This document shows, in pieces, positions 19,317 to 28,839 of a stretch of DNA of 64,000 nt. The position numbers and the translations under genes are program-made. The notes beneath the pieces are model-generated. The model made no database searches and was not told the origin of the DNA. It saw only the letters and a program-made list of their open reading frames with translations. Position 1 is the stretch's first letter; the number at the start of each line of letters is the position of its first letter. This stretch comes from Stutzerimonas stutzeri (GTDB lineage: Bacteria; Pseudomonadota; Gammaproteobacteria; Pseudomonadales; Pseudomonadaceae): contig NZ_JAMOIC010000010.1 in assembly GCF_024448895.1 (NCBI RefSeq), forward strand, positions 62,001 to 126,000. Reading direction: 5' to 3'.

Positions 19317-19630
19317 TATTGCTGAGCCTCGCTTAGGATTTCCTGGTTGATGCGATCGAATTCGCCATTGGCTCGCTGGACATAGACGCCCGTCAGAATG
19401 AATGCCATGAAGATCACACCGACCCCCACCGGAATCCCCCATGTGGTAACGGTATCGGTGCCCAGCGGAATGCCGAGAATCGAGGGTTCGAATGCGATCA
19501 GCAGAATGAACGCGAGGTAGGCGCCGAGCATGACCGCCGAAAGCAGCCAGGCGAACCGACCGCGCTTCGCTACCAGCTCCTGAAATCGCGGATCAGCATA
19601 GATACGCCGGTAAATTTCTTCGTTCTGCAT
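19316..19630 (-). CDS. yjcH: DUF485 inner-membrane protein YjcH
   Basis: The 104-aa protein has two transmembrane helices (about residues 24-46 and 60-82) and a conserved N-terminal [20 protein letters not shown] segment typical of DUF485. It partners ActP-type symporters and overlaps actP by one base. The ribosome-binding site GGAGGTGGCTA before the ATG is strong. Its biochemical role is not established. Confidence 0.92.
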   Translation of the reverse strand: MQNEEIYRRIYADPRFQELVAKRGRFAWLLSAVMLGAYLAFILLIAFEPSILGIPLGTDTVTTWGIPVGVGVIFMAFILTGVYVQRANGEFDRINQEILSEAQQ

Positions 19631-19888
19631 TAGCCACCTCCACAGTTCGCAGATCCGCTGTTGCGGACGAGGCGGCTACTTTAGAGGCAGGTTGACCGAA
19701 CACCACTCGACCATGGTCTGGTTTTTATTTGCCGAAACGGCCGGTCTAGACGCATTCGTGGAGAATTTGAGCAACATAGGTTCGCTCAATGTAAGCCATG
19801 GAGTAAGGCGATTTTCAATGCCGCCGGATACGGACGAGACTCCATCTCAACAGAGAATAATTCTCGAGTGAATTCCAGAGGCACCGCT

Positions 19889-20113
19889 ATGACCAAGACC
19901 GTGACGTTCACACTGATGCATTTCTGTATTGCTTTTGCGGTCACCTACGCGCTGACCGGCAGCCTCGCAGCCGGCGGCTTGGTAGCGGCTATCGAACCGC
20001 TGTGCAATTCGGTGGGCTTCTATTTTCACGAAAAGATCTGGCAGCGCCTGGACAAGCGTCAGGCGCCGGGAGAGCCGATTCCCGCGCACGCCTGGCTGCA
20101 CCACCAGGCGTAG
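19889..20113 (+). CDS. DUF2061 small membrane protein
   Basis: This 74-aa protein has two hydrophobic segments (HFCIAFAVTYALTGSL and GGLVAAIEPLCNSVGFYFHE) followed by KIWQRL, the signature of DUF2061. AGAGG lies 7 nt before ATG 19889, which is preferred over an upstream in-frame GTG at 19868. It is a single gene between divergent yjcH-actP and a convergent histidine kinase gene. Function is unknown. Confidence 0.8.
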   Translation: MTKTVTFTLMHFCIAFAVTYALTGSLAAGGLVAAIEPLCNSVGFYFHEKIWQRLDKRQAPGEPIPAHAWLHHQA

Positions 20114-20141
20114 CGATGAGGGCCGAGTGACCCTGTCGTCA

Positions 20142-21290
20142 TCATGCGTCGGGGCCGATCACCGGTGATGTGAGGGGCAAGGTGACCGTGAAAACGGTGC
20201 CGAAGCTGGCCTTGGACTTCACGTCGATACGGCCGCTATGCGCCGCGACTATCTCGCCGGCGATATACAGCCCGAGGCCAAGTCCGGCGCTGGGTCCTCG
20301 TTCATCCGTTGCGTATTGGGAATGCCGACTCAACGGATTGAAGATATAAGCGATAGCCTCCTCCGCGATCGGCTCACCCTGGTTGTGCACTGAAAACACC
20401 GCATGACCATGATCGACCAGAAGACTGACTCGGATCGGTGAAGCGTCGCGACTATGCTGAACCGCATTGCCGATCAGGTTCGAGAACACCTGTTCCATCC
20501 GAGCCGCATCAAATTGGCCGACCAGCTCCCCGCTCGGCTCGAAGATGATTTCACACTCCGGGTGATAGGCCCGAACTTCTTCGACCATGCTTTCACAGAC
20601 GGTTACCAGGTTAGTGGGAACGCGCTGCACGGGAATACCTGCGCCAATCTGCGAGCGGGTGAAGTCGAGTAGATCGCTGACAATCTTGTTGGCGCGTTTG
20701 ACGCTGGTATAAATGCGCGATGCGATCTTGGTGGGGCGAGGGCCCAGATCCTCAGCGAGCAGCAACACTTCGGAGCCGAGCAAAATAGCCCCCAGCGGAG
20801 TCCGTAAATCGTGACCGAGGATGCCCAGAAAAATGTTGCGCGACGCAGTGACCGTCTCCGAGTAGCGCGCGATTGACTCCGCTAGCGCCTGATCGATGGC
20901 TTCGTTGAAACGGGTCATGTCCTCGACTTCGAAATCCGTCCCGCTCTTGATCTGACTCAGCCACTGCATCAGCACGCTGGAGCGCAACGCACGATACTCC
21001 GAGACCATCTGGTCCAGGGTGAATCCAGCCATCAGACGCGTAACTGCGTGGGTCTGGGCGGCGGTTTCGCCCGCCAGCTCAGGAGCGTCCCCCTTGGACT
21101 TGTCGACTTGTTCCGCAGCAGTCTGCTCAGTGCCCATGTCGTCAGCAATCGCCCTGAGCATCTGTTCGGCATGGTCGCGCAGCTCGATGGAGTTCATGGT
21201 GGTGGATGCAGGCACGATCGACTTGGCGAAGTCCTCCCAGGCCTGCAGGATGGGTTCGAGATTATTGAGAATGAAGTGGGCAAGACGCAT
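20142..21290 (-). CDS. Soluble sensor histidine kinase with RsbRD-like N-terminal domain
   Basis: The 382-aa kinase has no transmembrane segment. The N-terminal region (residues about 5-150: helical, with ILQAWEDFAKSI, LRDHAEQMLRAIADDM and DKSKGD) resembles the RsbRD_N/histidine-kinase sensor domain common in this kinase type. HisKA follows, with the phospho-His in ILGHDLRTPLGAI, then HATPase_c with NLIGNAVQHS and GLGLGLYIAGEIVAAH. GGAG lies 9 nt before ATG 21290. The frame stays open to 21707, but that extension has non-protein-like composition. No response regulator gene is adjacent. Confidence 0.87.
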   Translation of the reverse strand: MRLAHFILNNLEPILQAWEDFAKSIVPASTTMNSIELRDHAEQMLRAIADDMGTEQTAAEQVDKSKGDAPELAGETAAQTHAVTRLMAGFTLDQMVSEYRALRSSVLMQWLSQIKSGTDFEVEDMTRFNEAIDQALAESIARYSETVTASRNIFLGILGHDLRTPLGAILLGSEVLLLAEDLGPRPTKIASRIYTSVKRANKIVSDLLDFTRSQIGAGIPVQRVPTNLVTVCESMVEEVRAYHPECEIIFEPSGELVGQFDAARMEQVFSNLIGNAVQHSRDASPIRVSLLVDHGHAVFSVHNQGEPIAEEAIAYIFNPLSRHSQYATDERGPSAGLGLGLYIAGEIVAAHSGRIDVKSKASFGTVFTVTLPLTSPVIGPDA

Positions 21291-21836
21291 CGAGTAGAAC
21301 TCCGCATAAATGATCGGGACGTCAAACTCGACGCAGGGGCATCCGGATTGAATGCCGGGAAAGAACGGAGGCGAACTGGAGGAGGTCCGCTGTAGCAATA
21401 GGTCGTGAGGCTGCTGCCCGCGGCAACCAAAGCGTGACGCAGCGCACATCGTCGACTGAGCGACCTCCGAAACGCAACCAGCAGCCTTGCTTGTGGTCAA
21501 TGATGGACCAGTAGACCCCGCGGTGCTTCCACTATTCGCCCAAGCCTCATGCTCGGGACGAATAAAGGGCTCGCTGCGCGGTGCGTCCCCGACGGGCAAA
21601 CCGCGAAAAACGGCGAACTGAGCTACTAAGCAGGTAGGCGCCGAGCAGTTGATCTTAGGCACTCTACGCCTCAATACCGGGTTCAATATCCGATCAGCAC
21701 GCATCACTCGAACGCACGTACATGGCTCGAGTTACACGTCGGCGGCTATGGTTTACCGGCACTACCATTATCAGAGTCGCACCCAGGTACCATGATTTTG
21801 CCGTCCCCGACGCGTTTCCTTAGAGAGTTATCCAAC
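21291..21836. other. 546-bp divergent intergenic region
   Basis: This gap separates the minus-strand histidine kinase from the plus-strand hydrolase-like gene. An open frame covering most of it continues the kinase frame but lacks protein-like composition or a ribosome-binding site. I see no tRNA, terminator or clear sigma-54 or AlgU box. It presumably carries the two divergent promoters. Confidence 0.5.
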
Positions 21837-23129
21837 ATGCGACAGCTGCTGTGCCTGACCGCGCTGCTGGCCCTGATCGTAGCGCCTGCCCATGCCGCAG
21901 ACATCAGCGCCGAGCAGTATGGCTACCCCTTGACCAACCCCTTCGAGGCGACCATCGCCACGACGCCCACCGAATTGCGTGCCGAGGTCCCGCTCGACGA
22001 CGATATCGACCAGGCTGACTACAGCCTGCGGCTTCGACCAGAACGTGAATTCATCCTGCCGGAAAACTTCTGGGCTGTGAAACGGCTGACGTATCGTTTG
22101 GCGAAGCAACCGGGTCCAGCCCCGCTGATGTTCATCATTTCTGGAACGGGAGCTAGCTTCTCGTCTGGCAAGACCGAGTCACTCAAGCGTCTTTATTATG
22201 GTGCCGGTTACCACGTGGTTCAGCTGTCCTCACCGACCAGCTTCGACTTCATCGCCGCCGCCTCGCGCTACGGCACGCCTGGCTACAGCCCGGATGATGC
22301 CAAGGATCTCTATCGAGTGATGCAAGCAATCCGGGCGCAGCATCACGACCTGCCCGTCACAGAGTTCAACCTGACGGGCTACAGCCTTGGTGCGCTCAAC
22401 GCCGCATTTGTCAGCAAGCTGGACGAGACACGCCAGAGCTTCAATTTCAAGCGGGTGCTGATGATCAACCCGCCAGTCAACCTCTACACCTCGATTCAGA
22501 ATCTCGACAAGCTGGTCCAGACACGCGTCGAAGCCATCGACAGCACCACCACCTTTTATGAAGTCATCCTGGAAAAGCTCACTCGCTACTACCGTCAGCA
22601 GGGAGCGATCAACCTGGACGAAGCGATGCTGTTCGACTTCCAGCAGTCTGCGCTGCGCCTGACTGACGAACAGATGGCCATGCTGATCGGCTCGGTGTTT
22701 CGATTCTCCGCGGCAGATATCGCGTTCACGTCCGACTTGATAAACCGCCGTGGTCTGATTGTCCCGCCTGATTATCCGATCAACGAAGGGACCAGTCTCG
22801 AGCCGTTCTTCCGGCGCGCGTTGCTCTGTGACTTCGACTGCTACATCACCGAGCAGCTGATACCCATGTGGCGCGCACAACAGGATGGCGGAAGCATGGC
22901 CCAGCTGATCGAGCAGGTAAGCCTGTACGCGCTGGAGGACTATCTCCGGGACAGCCCGAAGATTGGCGTCATGCACAACGCTGACGACATCATTCTCGGG
23001 GCGGGCGACCTCGGATTCCTGCGCCGCACCTTTGGAGACCGGATGACGCTCTATCCCCTTGGCGGCCATTGCGGCAATCTCGAATACCGGGTCAACGCCC
23101 ACGACATGCTGGAGTTCTTCCGTGGTTAG
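21837..23129 (+). CDS. Secreted alpha/beta-hydrolase fold protein
   Basis: The 430-aa protein has a signal peptide cleaved after AHA (residue 20) and is expected in the periplasm. A likely hydrolase triad can be traced: the nucleophile elbow GYSLG (Ser183), Asp in HNADDIILG near 384 and His in GGHCGN near 418. An oxyanion-like stretch FIISGTGASF lies near residue 100. The substrate is unknown. ATG 21837 was preferred over 21792 because it begins the signal peptide. The MlaA-like gene overlaps its 3' end by 8 bp, so the two probably work together at the envelope; a lipid substrate would fit (inference). Confidence 0.75.
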   Translation: MRQLLCLTALLALIVAPAHAADISAEQYGYPLTNPFEATIATTPTELRAEVPLDDDIDQADYSLRLRPEREFILPENFWAVKRLTYRLAKQPGPAPLMFIISGTGASFSSGKTESLKRLYYGAGYHVVQLSSPTSFDFIAAASRYGTPGYSPDDAKDLYRVMQAIRAQHHDLPVTEFNLTGYSLGALNAAFVSKLDETRQSFNFKRVLMINPPVNLYTSIQNLDKLVQTRVEAIDSTTTFYEVILEKLTRYYRQQGAINLDEAMLFDFQQSALRLTDEQMAMLIGSVFRFSAADIAFTSDLINRRGLIVPPDYPINEGTSLEPFFRRALLCDFDCYITEQLIPMWRAQQDGGSMAQLIEQVSLYALEDYLRDSPKIGVMHNADDIILGAGDLGFLRRTFGDRMTLYPLGGHCGNLEYRVNAHDMLEFFRG

Positions 23130-23892
23130 ACGATCCCTGCTTGCCGTGCTGTTGCTTACCAGCAGCCTTGCTCATGCCCAGACAACCACCGCTGATGAAG
23201 ACGGTTTCACCAATCCTCTGCGAAATCTGGAATTCAATCCCGGATTGGATCAACGAGAGTTCGAACGGGCGACCTTCGATGCGCTGAACATCTACGATCC
23301 TTGGGAATCGCTGAACCGGCGCATGTACTACTTCAACTATCGCCTGGATCAATGGGTGATGCTGCCGGCAGTGCGTGGTTATCGGTATGTCACACCGCGA
23401 ATCGTGCGCACCGGCGTAAGTAATTTCTTCAGCAATCTTGGTGAGATACCCACGCTGTTCAACAGCGTGGCGCAGTTCAAGGGCGAGCGCGCCATGAGCA
23501 CCACGGCACGATTGCTGTTCAACACCATCCTGGGTGTCGGTGGCATCTGGGACCCGGCCACACACATGGGCTTGCCGCGCCAAAAGGAGGATTTCGGCCA
23601 GACCCTGGGCTTCTACGGTGTGCCTCACGGCCCCTATCTGATCCTGCCAGCACTCGGCCCGTCGAACTTGCGTGATACCGCAGGCCAAGCGGTGGATTTC
23701 GGAGTTGAAAGACAAGTGGACTATTTCAGCTACGCCGAAGCCAGTGGTGGCGAGTTCGGTCTCACTGCGTTGCGAGTGATCGACATCCGTCACACCACCA
23801 GTCTTCGCTACGGCCAGCTCAACTCGCCGTTCGAATATGAAAAGGTCCGCTACGTCTACACCCGAGCCCGGGAGCTGCAAATTCAGGAATGA
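23122..23892 (+). CDS. MlaA/VacJ family outer-membrane lipid asymmetry protein, non-lipoprotein variant
   Basis: The 256-aa product carries MlaA family motifs: DPWESLNRRMYYFNYRLD near residue 55, RGYRYVTP, NFFSNLGE, RLLFNTILGVGG, DFGQTLGFYGVPHGPY and LPALGPSNLRDT. MlaA forms a channel in the outer membrane that removes misplaced phospholipids. The likely start is GTG 23122 with GGAG 7 nt before it, giving a signal peptide ending AHA-Q. There is no cysteine lipobox, unlike classical MlaA. The gene overlaps the hydrolase-like gene. It is probably a paralogue of the main mlaA rather than that gene itself. Confidence 0.85.
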   Translation: MVRRSLLAVLLLTSSLAHAQTTTADEDGFTNPLRNLEFNPGLDQREFERATFDALNIYDPWESLNRRMYYFNYRLDQWVMLPAVRGYRYVTPRIVRTGVSNFFSNLGEIPTLFNSVAQFKGERAMSTTARLLFNTILGVGGIWDPATHMGLPRQKEDFGQTLGFYGVPHGPYLILPALGPSNLRDTAGQAVDFGVERQVDYFSYAEASGGEFGLTALRVIDIRHTTSLRYGQLNSPFEYEKVRYVYTRARELQIQE

Positions 23893-23983
23893 TCGGTTTG
23901 CCCGATACGAACCAAAGGGAATTCGCATCCTTCGATCGGGCAACCCGTTTTAAGCTGCGTCCATCAGCAATGAGGACGAGCCC

Positions 23984-24829
23984 ATGCCCACACGTGAAAT
24001 TCTTGCCATCACTACAGGTCGCGCAACCTCAGACGGCGCCGGCGTCAGCCTTACCCGGCTGTTTGGCGGCGCGGCTCCGGAGCGCTTCGACCCCTTTCTC
24101 ATGCTCGATGAATTCGGATCGGATAACCCTGACGAATACATTGCCGGCTTTCCACCGCACCCACATCGTGGCTTCGAAACCGTCACCTACATGATCGAAG
24201 GGCGCATGCGCCACGAAGATCATCTGGGCAATGTCGGCCTGCTGCAAAGTGGCGGGGTCCAATGGATGACTGCAGCTCGCGGTGTCATTCACAGCGAGAT
24301 GCCTGAGCAGGAACAGGGTTTGATGCGCGGCTTTCAGCTGTGGCTGAACCTCCCTGCGAAAAGCAAACTGGACGACCCTGATTACCGGGATTTCGCCCCT
24401 GCGGAAATACCCAGAACAAGGCTGCCGAGTGGCATCGAAGCAGTTGTCATTGCCGGACACTTCAGCGCTGAAGGCGTCGAACTCTCGGGCGCGGTCCAAC
24501 GTCCGGACACCGAACCACAGCTCTTCGATCTGCAGCTGCCACCAGGCAGCGCCATCGAGCCGGAGATCCGGGATGGTCACCGGTTGCTGCTCTACGTATT
24601 CGAAGGAGAGATTTCGGTCGCTGGCAAGCCTGTTACCAAGCATCAGCTCGCCAGATTGTCGGAACACGGCCAGGTGCGTGTTTCATCCGAGAACGGCGCT
24701 CGGGTTCTGCTGCTGGCTGGCCGGCCCATTGGCGAGCCGATCGTTCAATACGGGCCATTCGTGATGAATAGCCGTGATGAGATAGAGCAAGCGCTACGCG
24801 ATGTCCGCGAAGGCGTGTTTACAGACTGA
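23984..24829 (+). CDS. Pirin family protein
   Basis: The 281-aa protein has a bicupin fold. The N-terminal cupin shows the pirin motif PPHPHRGFETVTYMIEG (metal-ligand histidines near residues 59-63) and GGVQWMTAARGVIHSEMPE with a further His and Glu. Bacterial pirins are redox-linked iron proteins, some with quercetinase activity and others acting on metabolic enzymes; the role here is open. The stop overlaps the convergent acyltransferase gene by 11 bp. Confidence 0.92.
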   Translation: MPTREILAITTGRATSDGAGVSLTRLFGGAAPERFDPFLMLDEFGSDNPDEYIAGFPPHPHRGFETVTYMIEGRMRHEDHLGNVGLLQSGGVQWMTAARGVIHSEMPEQEQGLMRGFQLWLNLPAKSKLDDPDYRDFAPAEIPRTRLPSGIEAVVIAGHFSAEGVELSGAVQRPDTEPQLFDLQLPPGSAIEPEIRDGHRLLLYVFEGEISVAGKPVTKHQLARLSEHGQVRVSSENGARVLLLAGRPIGEPIVQYGPFVMNSRDEIEQALRDVREGVFTD

Positions 24830-25769
24830 CGGGTTTTTTGGGGCGCTTGCGGTAGAGGCTTGGCTCCCCTGTCGGGCGAGTCTTGAAACGCCGATGAGCC
24901 CACAGATACTGCTCGGGATGCTGTCGAACAGCGTCCTCAACCCAATCATTGATCCGGCGGCAGTCGGCCTCCTCGTTTTCACCCGGGAAATCGGCCAACG
25001 GCGGATGGATGACCAGCCTATAACCAGACCCATCGCCAAGCCGTTCCTGCGTGTAAGGCACTACTCGGGCTCTGCCCAGACGGGCGAACTTGGTGGTTGC
25101 CGTCACCGTCGCCGCGTTGATGCCGAACCATGGCACGAACAGGCTTTGCTTGCGGCCATAATCCTGGTCTGGCGCATACCAGATCGCGCGCCCCGCACGT
25201 AACACCTTGAGCATGGCCCTGACATCCTCGCGCTCGATGGCACTCGCATCGAGGTTGTGCCGCTCCCGCCCACGGCGTTGGATGAAATCGAATACCGGGT
25301 TCTTGTGCTCACGATACATACCATCGATGGTGTGCTGTTGGCTGAGCAGAGCCGCCCCGATTTCCAGAGTAGTGAAGTGCAACGCCATCAAGATCACGCC
25401 CTGCCCCTCGGCCTGTGCCCGCTGCAAGTGTTCGAGACCCTCGATATGCGCCAAACGCTGCAACCGGGACTTGGGCCACCACCAGCTCATCGCCATTTCA
25501 AAGAAGGCGATACCGGTCGAGGCGAAATTCGCGCGCAGCAGGCGCTCGCGCTCATTTTCGTTCATTTCGGGAAAGCACAACTGCAGGTTACGCCGCGCGA
25601 TATGCCGTCGAGAGCGCGCGAACCGGTACATCAATACACCCAGTCCGCGCCCAAGGACCAAGAGCAGTCGATACGGCAGTTGCACCACCAGCCACAGCAA
25701 CCCAAAGCCCAACCATAACGGCCAGAAACGCGGGTGAAGAAAGGCACTACTAAAGCGGGGACGATCCAT
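24819..25769 (-). CDS. Lipid A biosynthesis lauroyl acyltransferase (HtrB/LpxL family)
   Basis: The 316-aa inner-membrane enzyme transfers a secondary acyl chain to lipid A. It has an N-terminal membrane helix (WPLWLGFGLLWLVVQLPYRLLL), the catalytic HX4E motif in ALHFTTLEIG (near residue 133), and YRxHKNPVFD and WYAPDQDYG segments typical of HtrB/LpxL. ATG 25769 gives the family length of about 310 aa and places the membrane helix at the N-terminus; the frame continues to 25808. In pseudomonads this position upstream of minC is held by an htrB-type gene. Confidence 0.9.
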   Translation of the reverse strand: MDRPRFSSAFLHPRFWPLWLGFGLLWLVVQLPYRLLLVLGRGLGVLMYRFARSRRHIARRNLQLCFPEMNENERERLLRANFASTGIAFFEMAMSWWWPKSRLQRLAHIEGLEHLQRAQAEGQGVILMALHFTTLEIGAALLSQQHTIDGMYREHKNPVFDFIQRRGRERHNLDASAIEREDVRAMLKVLRAGRAIWYAPDQDYGRKQSLFVPWFGINAATVTATTKFARLGRARVVPYTQERLGDGSGYRLVIHPPLADFPGENEEADCRRINDWVEDAVRQHPEQYLWAHRRFKTRPTGEPSLYRKRPKKPVSL

Positions 25770-25929
25770 CAGCAAGCTCGAACCGATAAAAGCGGGCATT
25801 CTAGCCAAAAATCGCCTGCCGATGCGGCTGCCTCACGATGCGCGGCATCCATCCGATAGCGTGGCGAAGACTTGCAGCCTGCGATCCGCCCCGCTATAAG
25901 TCCTCGCCATTTACCGCAGCAGGCAGACC

Positions 25930-26661
25930 ATGAGCCAAGCCGATCATCTCGACCAAGCCCCCGTTTTCCAGCTCAAGGGCAGCATGCTCGCCATCACCGT
26001 GCTGGAACTGGCGCAGAACGACCTGGAGCGCCTCGATCAGCAGCTCGCTGTTAAAGTCGAGCAGGCGCCGGACTTCTTCAACAACACCCCGCTGATACTC
26101 GCGCTGGACAAGCTACCCGCCGACTGCGATCTGGACCTGCAAGCCCTCATCGCGCTGTGTCGCAAGCGCGGTCTGCGGACTCTGGCGCTGCGTTCGGCAG
26201 ACGCGCAGATCATCGAAGCGGCTGGTGCGCTCGACCTCCCTGTGCTGCCACCCTCGGGCGCCAAGGAGCGCAAGCTGGACCTGGGCAGTAAAGCCGCTGC
26301 CGAACCCGTCAAGCCAACCGAACCGGTCTATCGCCCGACCCGTGTCGTAACCACTCCGATCCGTGGTGGCCAGCAGGTGTACGCCAGAGATGGCGACCTG
26401 ATCGTGCTGGCCGCCGTCAGCCCAGGCGCGGAACTTCTCGCCGATGGGAATATCCATGTGTACGGTCCTCTGCGTGGGCGCGCCCTGGCTGGCATCAAGG
26501 GTGATACCAACGCACGCATTTTCTGCCAGCAGCTGGCTGCTGAAATGGTCTCGATTGCCGGGCATTACAAGGTGGCCGAAGACCTGCGACGCGACCCTTT
26601 ATGGGCCGAAGCCGTGCAGATGCGGCTATCCGGCGATGTGTTGAACATCACACGCCTTTAA
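25930..26661 (+). CDS. minC: Septum site-determining protein MinC
   Basis: The 243-aa FtsZ inhibitor prevents polar division. The N-terminal domain (about 1-105) blocks FtsZ polymerisation. The C-terminal beta-helix domain starts after the proline-rich linker near residue 130 ([31 protein letters not shown]) and carries [17 protein letters not shown], needed for MinD binding and dimerisation. It is first in a min operon with minD 91 bp downstream. Confidence 0.96.
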   Translation: MSQADHLDQAPVFQLKGSMLAITVLELAQNDLERLDQQLAVKVEQAPDFFNNTPLILALDKLPADCDLDLQALIALCRKRGLRTLALRSADAQIIEAAGALDLPVLPPSGAKERKLDLGSKAAAEPVKPTEPVYRPTRVVTTPIRGGQQVYARDGDLIVLAAVSPGAELLADGNIHVYGPLRGRALAGIKGDTNARIFCQQLAAEMVSIAGHYKVAEDLRRDPLWAEAVQMRLSGDVLNITRL

Positions 26662-26752
26662 CGGATACTGCCGCGAATTTTCAAGCACCAAAACGGGCGT
26701 ACTGTGAGCCGATTCGGCTACGGTCCCGACTTCATATTTAGGGTGAATCACC

Positions 26753-27568
26753 TTGGCCAAGATCCTCGTAGTCACTTCCGGCAAGGGTGGCGTTGGTAAA
26801 ACGACTTCCAGCGCCGCCATCGGTACCGGCCTCGCCTTGCGCGGCCACAAGACCGTCATCGTCGACTTCGACGTCGGTCTGCGGAACCTGGACCTGATCA
26901 TGGGCTGCGAGCGTCGCGTGGTGTATGACTTCGTCAACGTCATTCAGGGCGATGCGACCCTGACTCAGGCACTGATCAAGGACAAGCGTCTCGAAAACCT
27001 TTACGTCCTTGCGGCCAGCCAGACACGCGACAAGGATGCACTGACACTCGAAGGCGTCGGTAAGGTCATCGACGAACTGGCGCAGAACTTCGAGTACGTC
27101 ATCTGCGACTCGCCAGCCGGTATCGAAAAAGGCGCGCACCTGGCGATGTACTTCGCCGACGAAGCCATTGTCGTGACCAATCCGGAAGTCTCCTCGGTTC
27201 GCGACTCGGACCGCATGCTCGGCCTGCTGGCCAGCAAATCCCGCCGCGCCGAAAACGGCGACGAGCCGATCAAGGAACACCTGCTGCTGACTCGCTACAA
27301 CCCTGAGCGGGTGGTTAAAGGCGAAATGCTTGGCGTCGAGGACGTCGAAGAAATCCTTTCGATCCGCCTGCTGGGCGTGATCCCGGAATCCCAGGCAGTA
27401 CTGAAAGCCTCCAACCAGGGTGTACCGGTCATCCTCGACGACCAGAGCGATGCCGGTCAGGCTTACAGCGATGCGGTGGATCGGCTGCTGGGCAAGGAAG
27501 TGAATCATCGCTTCCTCGACGTGAAAAAGCAGGGCTTCCTGCAACGACTGTTCGGAGGCCGCGAATGA
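26753..27568 (+). CDS. minD: Septum site-determining ATPase MinD
   Basis: The 271-aa membrane-associated ATPase of the ParA/MinD family oscillates with MinE and recruits MinC. It shows the deviant Walker A motif GKGGVGKTT (residues 10-18), Walker B-type [14 protein letters not shown], and a C-terminal amphipathic membrane-targeting helix ([12 protein letters not shown]). The start codon is TTG at 26753, preceded by AGGGTG at 7 nt. No ATG gives a complete Walker A, so TTG is well supported. The stop overlaps minE by 4 bp. Confidence 0.97.
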   Translation: MAKILVVTSGKGGVGKTTSSAAIGTGLALRGHKTVIVDFDVGLRNLDLIMGCERRVVYDFVNVIQGDATLTQALIKDKRLENLYVLAASQTRDKDALTLEGVGKVIDELAQNFEYVICDSPAGIEKGAHLAMYFADEAIVVTNPEVSSVRDSDRMLGLLASKSRRAENGDEPIKEHLLLTRYNPERVVKGEMLGVEDVEEILSIRLLGVIPESQAVLKASNQGVPVILDDQSDAGQAYSDAVDRLLGKEVNHRFLDVKKQGFLQRLFGGRE

Positions 27569-27822
27569 ACCTTCTCGACTTCTTTCGTGAACGCAAGAAG
27601 AAGGAAACGCCAGCCAACATCGCGAAGGAACGCCTGCAGATCATCGTCGCTCATGAGCGCGGCCAGCGGACGCAACCGGATTACCTGCCGGCCCTGCAGA
27701 AAGAGCTGGTCGAGGTGATTCGAAAGTACGTCAACATCGACAGCGATCAGGTGCAGGTAGCCCTTGAAGATCAGGGCAGCTGTTCGATCCTCGAGTTGAA
27801 CATCACACTGCCTGATCGTTAA
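27565..27822 (+). CDS. minE: Cell division topological specificity factor MinE
   Basis: The 85-aa MinE stimulates MinD ATPase and drives pole-to-pole oscillation. The N-terminus [12 protein letters not shown] is the membrane/MinD-binding segment and [16 protein letters not shown] the anti-MinCD helix; the C-terminal domain sets dimerisation. It overlaps minD (ATGA), indicating coupled translation. A UUCG-loop hairpin follows. Confidence 0.96.
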   Translation: MNLLDFFRERKKKETPANIAKERLQIIVAHERGQRTQPDYLPALQKELVEVIRKYVNIDSDQVQVALEDQGSCSILELNITLPDR

Positions 27823-27864
27823 CAATCAGGCCAGGCAGCAGGCTCGCATGTGCTGCGCCAATCG

Positions 27865-27890
27865 TCGGCGACTTCGGTCGCCGATGTCGT
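27865..27890 (+). terminator. Probable terminator after minE
   Basis: The 8-bp stem TCGGCGAC / GTCGCCGA closes a TTCG tetraloop at 27865-27884 and is followed by a weak T-containing tract. It lies 43 bp after the minE stop. The short T-tract makes full termination uncertain. Confidence 0.45.
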
Positions 27891-27905
27891 TTGTGGAATT
27901 CGTAG

Positions 27906-28541
27906 ATGCCCTTGAGCAACATCCAGATCGTTCACCAGGACGCCGCCCTGCTGGTGATCAACAAACCTACCCTGCTCTTGTCAGTCCCCGGTCGCGCGGA
28001 CGACAACAAGGACTGCCTGGTCACCCGCCTGCAGGAAAATGGTTACCCGGAAGCACGCATCGTCCACCGGCTGGACTGGGAAACTTCTGGCCTTATCGTG
28101 CTGGCACGTGACGCCGACAGCCATCGCGAGCTGTCGCGGCAATTCCATGACCGTGAAACCGAAAAGGCCTATACAGCGTTGTGTTGGGGCGAGCCCGAAC
28201 TGGATAGCGGCAGCATCGATCTACCCCTTCGCTACGACCCGCCGACCAAACCCCGACACGTGGTTGACCATGAGCTGGGCAAGCACGCCCTGACCTACTG
28301 GCGAGTAATGGAGCGCTGCGGCCACTTCAGCCGCGTCGAGTTGACTCCAATCACCGGTCGCTCCCATCAATTGCGCGTGCACATGCTCTCCATCGGTCAC
28401 CCGCTGCTGGGCGATCGGCTTTATGCCCATGACGAGGCGCTGGCTGCGCACGACCGACTCTGCCTGCACGCCAGCATGCTTTCTCTGACCCACCCGCAAA
28501 CGACTGAGCGCCTGCGCTTCGACTGCCCCGCTCCGTTCTGA
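27906..28541 (+). CDS. rluA: RluA family rRNA/tRNA pseudouridine synthase
   Basis: The 211-aa pseudouridine synthase has the catalytic aspartate in RIVHRLDWETSGLIVLAR (near residue 56) and the GRSHQLRVHMLSIGHPLLGD motif near 150. The short form without an S4 domain matches RluA, which in E. coli modifies 23S rRNA U746 and tRNA U32. The N-terminal IQIVHQDAALLVINKP is also typical. It follows minE, as in other pseudomonads. Confidence 0.88.
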   Translation: MPLSNIQIVHQDAALLVINKPTLLLSVPGRADDNKDCLVTRLQENGYPEARIVHRLDWETSGLIVLARDADSHRELSRQFHDRETEKAYTALCWGEPELDSGSIDLPLRYDPPTKPRHVVDHELGKHALTYWRVMERCGHFSRVELTPITGRSHQLRVHMLSIGHPLLGDRLYAHDEALAAHDRLCLHASMLSLTHPQTTERLRFDCPAPF

Positions 28542-28839
28542 TGCGTGATTTCCTCAAGGCGACTCTCGGCGCACCGGCTCATCCAAACCTTCACAAGGCG
28601 CTCGCCCTTCGCCTTGGCAATCCAGCCCATGCGCTTTGACCTCGAACTTTGCGGATTCTGGCGTGACAGCAAGACCGCGGTGGGCAACTTCAAGCACTGG
28701 CACATTTTCGAGGTCGTAGCTCAGCGCAATTGAATCCGGTCCTGTTATCACCCAGCGCTGCCGGCTAGCTTCGGACCTTCAGCTTATTCCCCAGCGATGA
28801 ATGCTATAGACTTTGACGCCTCGCAGTCTGGAGCTCGTC
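28542..28839. other. 298-bp intergenic gap before the M18 peptidase gene
   Basis: Short open frames exist on both strands (for example a 34-codon frame ending at 28733), but none has a convincing ribosome-binding site or family match. I see no RNA gene or clear terminator. Confidence 0.4.

Noticed and set aside
18579-19325. 248-codon plus-strand frame opposite actP
   Set aside because: Histidine- and glutamine-rich composition is the typical antisense image of membrane-protein codons; actP is certain.
21291-21707. Upstream extension of the histidine kinase frame
   Set aside because: Composition is not protein-like, no domain is visible, and ATG 21290 has a good ribosome-binding site and family-like start.
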